Part shown: piece by piece, positions 34,563 through 50,302 of the stretch | Position numbering within the stretch: position 1 is the first letter of the stretch | How the letters are laid out: every line of letters begins with the position of its first letter | Assembly (NCBI RefSeq): GCF_026914265.1 | Contig: NC_069131.1 | Coordinates: 4,623,501-4,687,500, forward strand | Direction: 5' to 3' | Length of the DNA stretch: 64,000 nucleotides | From: Mya arenaria | Taxonomy: Eukaryota > Mollusca > Bivalvia > Myida > Myidae | The notes under the pieces: generated by a model | What the model saw: the letters and a program-made list of their open reading frames with translations, nothing else | What the model was told of the DNA's origin: nothing | Databases searched by the model: none | Program-made: the position numbers and the translations under genes

Positions 34563-35576
34563 GCAGGTAAGTGAAATCTAAACGCTAATGGAAAATGTGG
34601 TAGATGACATTAAGATAAAGAAGGAGGCAAGCGGGGGCAGGTAAGTGTGCTTTTTCTGAAAGGCGCTTGTGAATTTCCAAATGAGATGTTTTATTTTTGC
34701 TTAATGACTGTTGTTTATAGTTGTTTTACACTGATCGGACGTGCGAAATATGATAAATTGTTAAAGTTAAAAACGAACTCTCAAGGTTATCTGTGAAATA
34801 TTTGAAATATTGATCTTTTCCTCAAGCCAACTTGTTTCACCAAAACAATAAACCTTTTTATCCTTGTAGCCTTTTTGGAAAATCATTCAACTTAACTGTG
34901 ATCTTAGAGTGGATCATGCTATAACTGGCTTCCAGATTAATAAAGTACAGAGGTTTACTAATAGAAGCTTTAAAAACATTGATGTAAGTTATTCTTAGCA
35001 TGACTTATAGAACTTAAAAACATTTATGTAAGTGATTTTAAGCATGACTTTCTCTCTCGTCTAAGGACTCTAGACCAAGCAACTGATGGTGCAAATTGGA
35101 TGTGTAATGATTTTATTGTGGAATGTTGCAAACAAAGATTCCCTCCAGTTAAACAATTAAAGAAATATCAAAAAATATAGGCGTTACTGTTCTTAAATGG
35201 AAACAAATGAAGCAATATTTTCTGAATGGTGTTAATGGTTTTTATTCCAAAACTCTCAACTTTCTGTAAATTAATATCTACTTTTGTGTGAAAACAGAAC
35301 ACTAATAATCACTTAACTAATTCATATTAAAATTTATGTGGAACGTCTTAAACAGAAATAGCCATAAACACTTCAAGTGACAGGGTTATTGCAAAATTCA
35401 GGGCTTTAACAAAATACATATTGATACGCAGACGTTTGTGTCATTCCTGATATAAGATAAGAGAATCCTTATTTTCAAGACGGGTAAATGCTTACAAGAA
35501 GCATTAGCTCAATGAGCTTTTTCCCGACATTCTCGTGAATGGACTTGTTAAATTCGTACCTATATGCAATTAAAAG

Positions 35577-36039
35577 TAGGTCTGCCACAATATGCCAAAT
35601 ACCGTATTGCAATATATTGCAATATCCAAAACCCATATTGAAATTTATTGCATGATATGGCAAGATCTTATGAATTGAAATAAAATAGGTCTTCTGTTAC
35701 TTAAAAGTGCATTTTGATAGTACATATAAAATAAAGGCATCAGTACATAAAATGGGAACATTTATTTTCAATTTAATCTTTTGCACTGATCTGTCATTGA
35801 AACATTCAAATGATTATAGAAACAGTTGAGGTAAAACATTGACCAAAACTATCTTTGGAAAAATGTTCCCATTCAACGCTTTTTTCGTTGGGATTTCGAA
35901 CGAATTCACTCTCACGGACGTCTGCCATTGTTATGAAATTATTGATAGTACGATATAATTCGAGGTGTACCAAATTTGCTGGCCGTACTAAAGTGCAAAA
36001 TTTGATTTAAATAAACAAAAAATATAACTCTAACGTGCG
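35577..36039 (-). mobile_element. truncated hAT-type remnant, copy B
   Basis: Begins TAGGTCTGCCACAATATGCC after the same ATTAAAAG flank as the copy in C and carries the same BED-like start (ESEFVRNP and EWEHFSKDSFG on the minus strand). The right part is absent; sequence passes after AACGTGCG directly into duplicon flank. It was therefore present before B and C separated and shortened later. Confidence 0.8.
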
Positions 36040-36734
36040 TATTTATGTACTTTTATGTGAGGGTTTATCTACATTTAATGAAATACTATTAGAAAACATT
36101 TGTTTCGAATATATGACTTATATATGACTTATATATATAAACACACATTGTTTTATTAACTAAAGTGATACACATATATAAGTTAAACGACAACTCAAGT
36201 GCATACAATTGGTCGGTATATGCAATACGCCAAATGAAATAATCCACATTAAAATCAAATCGGTTTTTGGTGTATCCGGGTGTCACTCATTACGAGTAAT
36301 TTGGACAATAACCTTTTATCTCCAAAAAGGTTTATACTATTGGTTTGTTTACTGGGCTTGTTCGTGTGATATTCTATGTATAATTGTATCCGGCTTTTGT
36401 TATTTTAAGTGCTTGTTCATCTTGTTGATCTTTGATAGTTTCAAAATGCTGTGAGAAAACTCATTTGTTTGTCTGTTGTAGCGTATGATTATAACTAGGA
36501 TATTGTACTGAATAAAAAAGAATCGTCGTTTAACTTATATATTCAATTAAAACGCCAAAATCATTGAGACGAATGTTTGAACGTTGAAATTGAAACGTAG
36601 CTATTAAACCAGTGTAATAAGCAATAAATGAAAGAAAAACAAACAACTTTAAACTCAATATTACCGATGTTAATTTGACAAATGAAAGAAAAACAAAAAA
36701 CTTTAAACTCAATGTTACCGATGTCAATTTGACG

Positions 36735-36812
36735 GTACACACACGCACGCACCCACGCACACACGCAAGCACGCACGCGCGCACCTACGCACGCACGCAC
36801 ACACACACACGT
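36735..36812. repeat. CA/CACG-rich tract at duplicon B boundary
   Basis: ACACACACGCACGCACCCAC and similar, matching in position the CA tract at 30512-30620. A nearby 63-bp sequence (AAATGAAAGAAAAACAAA to GATGTTAATTTGAC) occurs twice in tandem at about 36625-36735. Confidence 0.85.
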
Positions 36813-37044
36813 TTTTTTTTCTTGTAGTATCATAACAGTCAATTTCAACTACTCTGTTGAACATCTCGCCTTAAATCCTTATTCAATCTAATAACCACAA
36901 TTGTAACTCATAGTCACACTTGCCATATACAACTCTTAGCCGTCATTTTCACACTGACAAATAGATACAACATTTCCCCCAAAGTCTAAGAACGACAGGT
37001 ATACATACGTATGGTAATAAGTCCTTTTATTTTATAAATGCTGT

Positions 37045-38548
37045 ATTTAACAGGGCCATGCGGGTTTTCCATGGTGAGGGTAAATATAGTACCAATGCTG
37101 CATTAATAGGGGAAATGGGGTGGTTGCCAATTGAAGTCCGACAGTGGAAATCTATTTGTACGTACTGGTCGACCCTTTCCACGGCTCAATAAATGTATTG
37201 CACTCTGGGCTGTTGCAAATGGGAGTAACTCATGTCGTAACTGGTTTTATTTATTGAAGCAGAAACTATGCTCTCTGAACCTGGATAATTATGGCAGTAA
37301 TAACACCGCTATACCTAAACATGTTATTTTAAGTAAAGTAGAGGAGTTGTTGCTGCATCAGTTTGAGCAGGGTTGGTTGGCTCAGACTAATAGAAGAATT
37401 GGTACAGGTAGAGCGCGCAACAAATTGCGTACATACTAGGGATGGCAACGAGTACCCGAGTACTCGAGTACTCGATCGAACGTCCGAGTACTCGAGTACC
37501 AAATCACTACTCGAGTACTCGGAAAAAAAAATCTATAAAAATCACCAAATACACGATTTACAGACAAAATATCAGATCTGGTTAGTTGCCAAGAGGACAA
37601 TTTACGGTCCCTCTAATCCCCGCTGTGTACACAATTGACCTCAATCAATTAGTTGACAGTTGCTATGATAGTTGCAAACTGTCAACAAAGGACCCCTATT
37701 TCAAATTAAAACTGATGTCAATTAGCGAAGTTTTGATAGCGGTACTTTCACCTACACAATTCGACCGTTACGAGAATTGATTTTTTAATGGGCGCATTTT
37801 AACTATTTTTGCAATGATTATCACAATTGATTGGTTGATATTAAATCAAGAATTATGAATATTAATGAGGTAAACAACAATTACACAGTACGAAAAACTA
37901 TAATTTAAAAAAAAATATTGTAGAGTAAACAACTCAACAACTGAACTTCGTATTGAATATTTTTATGTATGCTATTAATTTTCGTTCATTGTAATTCTGA
38001 TTGTTGTTCATTTCTGCAGTGCATTCTTGTATAAAATGAAACGAATAAGACAAATTAAAAGCCTGAAACAACATTTGTTTTCTTTTTATATCATTTTTTG
38101 TTAAAATAGTGAAAATACGTAATGAAAGTTTACTTTAAAGGTGAAAATGACCAATAATACGACCAACGCACAATATACGTCATTAACGATACATGAATAC
38201 ACAATCTTGTCTTTGCGAACACATATTCATTTTTTCCGAGTAATCGAGTACCCGAGTACTCGATCGAACGACCGTCCGAGTACTCGAGTATTAATTTTAC
38301 TACTCGTTGCCATCCCTAGTACATACTGTTTGTTGAAAACTGAATTTGGTACAGAAAAATATTGTAAAATAATCATGCCGCTGCAGCATAGGTCGACGTT
38401 GAGTAAATGTAAATGTGGTGTAGCTCCTCTGCGAATTGAAACTGGCAGATATGAGAACCTACCTGTTGAAGCTAGAAAATGCCCTTTTTGTGATACTGTA
38501 GAAAATGAGTCTCATGTTAGCCTTGATTGTAGTGCATATGATGATTAA
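37045..38548 (+). mobile_element. 3' end of a non-LTR retrotransposon (LINE), interrupted by a hAT element
   Basis: The part before 37131 reads in another frame (FHGEGKYSTNAALIGEMGWL), followed from 37131 by LNKCIALWAVANGS and SCRNWFYLLKQKLCSLNL. After the inserted element (37437-38318), the sequence continues with RYENLPVEARKCPFCDTVEN and ESHVSLDCSAYDD. These are typical of the C-terminal, post-reverse-transcriptase region of LINEs, ending in a CxxC...H...C knuckle. Only the 3' end is present and the frame shifts at least once, so it is dead. Confidence 0.75.
37437..38318. mobile_element. 882-bp non-autonomous hAT-type transposon inside the LINE
   Basis: Ends TAGGGATGGCAACGAGTACC and its inverse ACTCGTTGCCATCCCTA, flanked by an exact 8-bp duplication GTACATAC (37429-37436 and 38319-38326). 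Subterminal CGAGTACTCGAGTA palindromes recur at both ends (37450-37520 and 38240-38300), a likely transposase-binding array. No transposase frame. Outside the element the LINE reads on without loss, so this is a clean insertion younger than the LINE. Confidence 0.9.
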
Positions 38549-39190
38549 GGGACAATGCAGGAAAAAGTGAGTGCTGCTTTCAACTTCCCCACATTCGCAT
38601 AGAGCAGAAATTATAATGTTTTTACAAAACAGGTGATAGTTAAGGGCACTACAACGAGTTTGGAGTACCTGCAAGCGACGGCTACCGTTGTAATAGTATG
38701 GAGGGCAGACTGAAGATTGATTAGAAATAGATTTCTTGAAAGAAGCAATAGAAGGGCTGTCCCGCACACCCCGAGAAAGTTCATTCCATGCACGTACAGA
38801 AGAAGGAAGGGAAGAGGAAAAGTAAGAACTGGTACGTGACATAACCGTTCTTGTATTAGATGCATTGCGTAGTGGATAATTCCGAGAACCAACAGTTTGG
38901 GGTGTAAGGGATGATAAATACTCAGGTACAAGGCCGTTGTTCATTTTATAGAAGAGCCATAGTTTGTGATTGAGTCGTCTTTCTGAAAGAGTAGGCCAGC
39001 ACAGTTCCTTATGAAGAACATAAATAGATATTAGCTTTGTAGCCCCACACACGATTCTACCGGCCTCATTTTGGATCTTTCGAAGTTCATTTTTTTCGTA
39101 GTCTGTACAATTATCCCAGACTGTATCAGCATATTCAAGAATTGGGCGAATGTATGAAAAAAAGATATTTTCTGTCCAAACGGAATTTTA
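38549..39190 (-). mobile_element. 3' end of a second LINE, minus strand
   Basis: Minus-strand frame with IRPILEYADTVWDNCTDYEK, NELRKIQNEAGRIV, RRLNHKLWLFYKMNNGLVPE and, near its end, CECGEVESSTHFFLHCP. These are recognisable C-terminal reverse transcriptase and zinc-knuckle motifs of a CR1/Jockey-like LINE. The first part (39053-39190) is in a different frame from the rest. It abuts the end of the plus-strand LINE, so the two lie tail to tail. Confidence 0.75.
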
Positions 39191-39424
39191 TCTTTCGCAT
39201 GATGCATATGCGTTTGAGAGCTTTACTTCTAGTGCTGCCATTTTATAAATAACGCCAATAAACACATTAAATACAAAATCGGACATATGAATACTCGTGT
39301 ATTTCAAAACAACCACGCCATTACACGCATCAATACTCGATGTTAAAATTTCATAAGATAAATGGGGTTATAGATATGTCATATTATATGTTGTGTGCCT
39401 TTTAACTTATTTCAACAGGTAAAG

Positions 39425-39872
39425 TTTCTCATAAAAGTCCCTCACACAAGGGTATACAACCAAAGAATTATGTTTCCTCGGTTGTAAGGTTGGAGTAGAT
39501 TTCGCAGTCCCTCACACAATGTTATACAACCAAAGAATTATGTATAGTCGGTTAAAGGGTTAATGAAGATTTCGCGGTCCCTCACAGAACGGAAAGCAAC
39601 CATAGAATTATGTATAGACGGTTAAAGTGTTAAAGTAGATTTCGCGGTCCCACACAGAAGGGTTTCAAAGAAGTATGAATCTTCGGGTAAAAGGTTAAAG
39701 TAGATTTCGAGGTCCGTCACACAAGGGTATACAACCAAAGAATTATGAATCCTCGGTTAAAGGGTTAAAATAGATTTTGCGGTCCCTCACAGAAGGGTAT
39801 ACAACAAAAGAATTATGAATCCTCGGTTAAAGGGACAGTGTAGATTTCTCACACAAGGGTATACAAGCAAAT
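39425..39872. repeat. 70-bp minisatellite, left block (about 6-7 units)
   Basis: Units centred on GGTCCCTCACACAAGGGTAT, ACAACCAAAGAATTATG, TCCTCGGTTAAAGGGTTAAA and GTAGATTTCGC. Successive GTCC positions at 39440, 39510, 39580 and 39650 give a 70-bp period, with one 65-bp unit. Confidence 0.9.
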
Positions 39873-40469
39873 AAATATGCTTCTCCCTACTCAGATAAGT
39901 AGATCCAAATATTTGACCATATTAGAAATTCTTATCTTGCCCACGGGCAAAGATAAAACAAGTACCCGTATGGAACTTTTTTTAAATGATCATCACGTTG
40001 TAATTACCTCCCTTGTTGAAGACTGTCGTCTGTAACATCATAGAAACCTTGTCTTATGGCAATATTTAGAATGCTAATTAATTATTTCTCGCTTCAAATG
40101 TCACCATAAAAATGTGTTCACGCAACTTTCAAGAAATAAGGCTAAACTCCCTCTGGACTATTTAAAAACCGATTTGATAATTAACAATCTAAATCACTGC
40201 GCGCATATCCATGACAACCACGAAATATCGCATATACATACGCGTGTATTTTCACTGCGCATAAAAGAGTTCCGGCAAACATACTTTTTTACTTAATTTT
40301 GTATAACTGAGGTGGGACAAAAAGCATCTTCCAAAGTCGCTCGGGTAAGATAGGTTCATCCCAACCCTCGCGCATGGTGTTTTACGGTAACTCAGTAGAC
40401 CTCGTTTCCGCAAAACACCCTACGCTCGGGTCGGTATGAACCTTTCGTAGACTCTCGGCCATGGAAGAT
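39873..40469. mobile_element. insertion splitting the 70-bp minisatellite
   Basis: About 0.6 kb of unrelated sequence between two blocks of the same minisatellite. Its right part has inverted motifs (GCATCTTCCAAAGTCGCTCG near 40325; CTCTCGGCCATGGAAGATAC near 40452; GGTGTTTTACGG against GCAAAACACC), as in a foldback DNA element terminus. Family and exact ends unresolved. Confidence 0.5.
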
Positions 40470-41020
40470 ACTTATAATCCTCGGATAAAGGGACAATGTA
40501 AATTGCGGGTCCCTCACACAAGGGTATATACACAAAGAAGTATGTATCCCCCGTTAAAGGGTCAATGTAGATTTCGGATCCCTCACACAAAAGGTTTACA
40601 ACCTAAGAATTATATATCTTCGGGTAAAGGGTCAATGTAGATATAGGATCCCTTACATAATGGTGTATAATCTAAGAATCATGTATCCTCGGTTAAAGGG
40701 ATAAAATAGATTTCGCGGTCCCTCCCATAACGAAAGAATTATGTATGTATGTATGTAGATTTTGCGGTCTGCCACAGAAGGGTATACAACCATTGAATTA
40801 TGTATCCTAGGTTAAAAGGTTAAAGTAGATTTCGCGATCCCTCACACAATGATGTACAACCAAAGAATAATGCATCCTCGGTTTAAGGGTTAAACAATAT
40901 ATCGCGGTCTTCCACATAAGGGTATAATAACCAGAGAATCATGTATGCCCTGTTAAATGGTAAAGGTAGATTTCACAGTCTCTCACTCAAGGTTATACAA
41001 CCAAAAAATTATGTATACTT
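40470..41020. repeat. 70-bp minisatellite, right block (about 8 units)
   Basis: Continues the unit of 39425-39872 in more degenerate form (AATCCTCGGATAAAGGGACA, GTCCCTCACACAAGGGTATA). Confidence 0.85.
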
Positions 41021-42028
41021 GCGGAAAGTATGGAAAAGGTAAGAGTAAACAAAATATAACATGCAAATAATAATATGTTAAAGTGTCTTCCTGCAGATTT
41101 ACACAGAAAGAAGAGAAACGTTTCATTAAGTTTACTTGGTTTAGGTTTTTAGGCATATATAGAAAGTAATCTTTTCATTGCATCATAGATTTTTCTTTTG
41201 TTTCACTGTGTTGACCGTTGTTCTACTATCGTAGAAGGACTATAAATGATATCACGATAATATAAAAGTATTTTAGGTATGAACAAATTTGGAAACTTTA
41301 TATACAAAAACACCTATTAACCTGAACATTCTGAGACATGTTTTGTTTTCATAACGAGCATTTATTTCTGCGTCTGTTTTCTTTTGTGAATCTTATTTAC
41401 AAAAAAAAAAAAACTAAAAAAGGGAATTGTAATTGCTCTTTTATGCAAGAATATTGTTTTCTTTAAATGCACACAATGGCAGGAATGGATAAATTTGCTA
41501 TTTGATAAATCAGTTTGTTGATTTGCTGTCTTAAAGGCAAGAAAAAACAAGTATTTGATTAAAATTATCGCCACTTTTGCTAAACTTCTGTTGAAACTTG
41601 GCAGACATAACAACATTTGCATTTTTTAAATATGTAACCTCTCTATAAAGAGGATTTTATAGAACGCGTTCATATTGTTTTAGTATAATATGTGTAATAT
41701 TTACATTCTTAAGAGCTTTTGGGTTGATAGAAAATATCTGTAAGGGAATCACATTAAACCCATTTTAATTTAGTAAAATCAAGATTAAATAAGAAAATCG
41801 GCTTAATAAAATAAGTTACTAAGGTGTGTTACGCTTAAAACCCTTCGGGAAATTGGGGCCTGAATAAAGGAATACAAAGAGTCGACGGCGACTAACAATC
41901 CAAGCCTGTACAATGCACATAAGTTAATTAATCAAATAAAAGAAACGCCAATACCACATGTATCAATACAAGAGGATATTCATTTCCATTTATATTTGCA
42001 AACTTTGACATTGAATCAAAGGGCATTG
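41021..42028. other. gene-free stretch downstream of the FReD gene
   Basis: AT-rich, containing the 3' flank of the minus-strand fibrinogen-related gene. No clear polyadenylation signal stands out immediately after the stop. Confidence 0.5.
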
Positions 42029-46989
<4,961 letters not shown>

Positions 46990-47429
46990 AGCTGTTGTCC
47001 CTTGCAAGTTCGTTTAGAAACTGAATATTTAGCTGTGCATATCTGCTCCGTTATTGGCATATTTGGTCTCATCTCAGATAAGAGTTTTGAACTACATTTT
47101 GTAACCTTAGTGAGTAAAACCACTATTATCATGACAATTAATTATATCATGTCTTCTATAACGGGCTCACACCTTCGGTAATAATTAGACTACATTTAGT
47201 TTGTTTTTACTTCAGGTCATCTTAGTGACTTAATGTACAAACTCATTGGCTAACACATTGTGGACGAAATATCTGACGTCAGGAATGTGTATCGGATGAG
47301 TGGCAGAAGGCGGATCTTTAAACACCCACGAAAGTTGAACTTCTTAACAATTAAGCCTAGAACTGAATAATTGCCTATCTGTTATTTCATTGGCTGAAAA
47401 TGAAGATAAGTCTTATAACCCGGGCCTTC
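46990..47429. other. upstream region of the FReD gene
   Basis: No recognised promoter motif stands out. A stretch at about 47265-47345 (GTGTATCGGATGAGTGGCAG to GCGGATCTTTAAA) resembles one at 7720-7765, a dispersed repeat. Confidence 0.4.
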
Positions 47430-49225
47430 TTTTTGCAGACTTTAAAAAGCCCTTGATAGTATTGATCATTCAATTCATGTTTAAAACTCTAAAGTATTTA
47501 AATTTTGGTAACTCTTTCAATAAATGGATATTTTTATTACGATATGCAAGCTTGAATAACTAACAACAGTCATTTACCAGATTTATTTACGATAGAACGA
47601 GCAGTAAGGCAATGCTGTCCCCTAATCCCTTATCTAACATAATATGTATTGAAATGCTTTCCATAACAATTAGAAACAATTTTATATAAAGGGAATAATA
47701 AATTAAAAGATAATGAAGAATTCAAAAACACTTTATTTGCAGACGATGCAACATTTTTTGTCAATAGTACTGAATTTTCTATTTACGCCCTTTGTAACAC
47801 AATTAACAATTTTAGCAATAGTTCAGGTTTAAAATTGAATATGAATAAGTCTACAGTATTGAGGGCTGGTTCACTACGCTTCACTGGTGTGATTTTTTTT
47901 TGCCAATTAAGCAATTTAAGTGGACATCGAATCAAGCGACGACGTATTGTATTTACAAATGATAGAAACAAACGAATTAGAATTTAAACTACAAATTTAA
48001 AATTTAAAAAAGCGTTTATTCAACATTGAAAAGATGGAAAAACAGGGTTTGTAAAACACCCTTATATTTTTTTATTGGATGGAAAGCCAAAAAAGATAGC
48101 AAGAAACATTCATAACACAGGAATATTAAAAACGGATGGATTAAAAATGATCGATTTTAATATTTTCATACTGATCAACAATGAAAACAAGCTGGATTAA
48201 AAGAATACATGACGATTCCAACAATGGTAGTTAGAAAGTTCCATATCTAAAGGAATAAAGAATATAATAAATATGGTGGTAAAATATTACGTAGGGGAAA
48301 ATTTTCATCAAAATATATCCTACCTAATACAATCTATACGCAGTACAGAATAAATTTCTAAAAGATATACTAACAAGTTGGACAAAGTTAAACTTAACTT
48401 AGGAAATACGTAGAACATATTTCAACGCCAGTCTCACAAATAAATTGGTATAATGAATATATAAACACATGAAAACATCTGCTATTTACAAACAATGGTA
48501 CATACATACATTAACCATTTATTTAATAACACGACAAAATAATTTTACACATTTGAATAACTTAGAATGCAGTACAATATACCAAACACAGATTCACTAA
48601 TTTCAAGCATACCAGATAAATGGAAACGTACGTTAATAAACAACTATACAAACATGAGTCAAAAAATAAGTTAATTGGCAAAATATAAGGAACCAAATAT
48701 GAATATAAAAAATATATGAAACAAACCAATAAAGGAGTGGTAAATAAACCTCAAAATAAATGGGATAATATATTTAAAGACCTCGACTGGAAATCAATAT
48801 ATTTAAATCCAATTAAATGTACTATAGACTCAGAGCTTAGAGCGTTTCAATATAAGTATATCAATAGATGAATGCCGACTAACACATATTTATTCAATTG
48901 CAGGATCCAATCTAACCTTTGCGATATGTGTAGCATTCATATCGAAACAATAAAGAACTTGTTCTTGTAGTGCCGGCATAGTCAAGTGTTTTAGTCAAAT
49001 ATAAAAAAAAAACAATCAGTAAAAATGATATCCCGGAACTTTGATTATAAAACAATATAATGTGGTGTACAGCCCAAAACAGATCATTCCGTAATAACTA
49101 ACTTCAGTAAATTGATAGCAAAATACTATATTTACAAATGTAGGGTGAAACAATCTCAACTAAAATACGAAAATTTTATTAAATTCGTTAAAGAAAGAAA
49201 AGAAATGGAAGCACATAAAGCCTAA
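47430..49225 (+). mobile_element. decayed L1/Tx1-like LINE
   Basis: Plus-strand remnants of reverse transcriptase: LLFADFKKPLDSIDHS, then FADDATFFVNSTEFSIYALC and NNFSNSSGLKLNMNKS (the FADD catalytic box and following motif), and downstream LRAFQYKYINR, MPTNTYLFNCRIQSNLCDMC of the C-terminal region. Many stops and frame changes occur and the N-terminal half is missing. Very AT-rich, so it looks old. Confidence 0.8.
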
Positions 49226-49515
49226 AAGGCCTAGTTTAAGCCTTATATAAGTGACCCCCACCCCCACCCCAATCTGTGTACAGTACACAACCCCTGTGTA
49301 TTGATCTACTTGCCTTGATCCCTCTTATCAGATCTCTGATCTGAATATCAAGCTGTGCAGTTTTGGAGGTTTTATAATAGAAATGGACCCGAAATGTACC
49401 TGAGCCAATAAACGAATACACGGGAAATTGGCCCCTACTGTGACACCAGTGCAATTAGCAAAAGATGCACAGCAGGGGATTATCATGCCAAACATTCCTT
49501 AAACTAGGCCTTTTT
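49226..49515. mobile_element. 290-bp MITE with AAAAGGCCTAGTTTAAG ends
   Basis: Left arm AAAAGGCCTAGTTTAAG, right arm CTTAAACTAGGCCTTTTT. Non-coding body with a C-rich stretch (ACCCCCACCCCCACCCC). It abuts the LINE remnant. Confidence 0.8.
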
Positions 49516-49926
49516 ACTAAATTCAAACTCGGAATCAAATGGAATCGATTGGTCTTATTATGTATATTTAAGTCACAAGGATATATCAGTAAATAGAAGC
49601 CGGCGTGTCTAAATTTAAAATTTCGCATATATCTAAGTGAACAAGCTGCAAACGTGCGTTCGTAACTTCGGTTTTCTATCGGTTAAAAATATGTTAGACT
49701 AAGATCTTAATATAAATAGGCCCAAGCGGATTTAAATGTAACCTTAATTTGGTTGGAAGGGCAAAACGTCGTAAAACAACAAACATTGAACAATTATTAA
49801 AATGACGTCATGCGTGATTGTTGGGGTAGGCGCCAAGGCGTAGAGAATATAGAATTGTTCTCAGCTCCTAGGCTACAGTAACAGCGAAAGGGTTTGAGCC
49901 TTGATTTCATGTCAGCTTATAATATT

Positions 49927-50302
49927 TTAAAGTGACACTCTTATTCAAAATTAATACATATACATGTTTAACAAAAATATTTTTTAGTGATAAACCATTA
50001 CCTTCTTACTAAATAATGCATTTATGGAAAATATTAGTTACTGCTAACAAGATTGTAACCGTGTATTTAATAACTGTAAACGCATTAATATTAAATGATT
50101 GGTGAGTGTTAAAAGATGAACTGTGATCTACTATCGTCTCACGAGGTAGAAAAACAGTGTTTTCTGCATCTTTCTTTCAATTTAAACACAGTATCCTTCG
50201 TTATAACCACTGGTTTCGACATTTTTTCATCATTTTCGGTAAATTAAATCATTTGTATTAATTGTTGTAAATCTTATTTGGGAGTAAGAGTGCATATTTT
50301 AA
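49927..50302. mobile_element. 376-bp MITE, second full copy
   Basis: Same family as 5483-5857, with TTAAAGTGACACTCTTATTC start and GGAGTAAGAGTGCATATTTTAA end. Similar along its whole length, including GATTGGTGAGTGTTAA and GTGATCTACTATCGTCTC. Confidence 0.85.

Larger units (their letters stand above)
30690..36830 (-). repeat. duplicon copy B (minus)
   Basis: Direct tandem neighbour of copy C, separated by the CA tract. Contains far flank (30690-30900), foldback (30911-31247), 3' flank, all four exons, promoter, truncated hAT and the 36089-36310 block. Beyond the CA-rich tract at 36735-36812, the DNA at about 36940-37010 again matches the far flank (30715-30790), so a further unit once followed upstream and is now cut off by LINE DNA. 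Confidence 0.85.
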
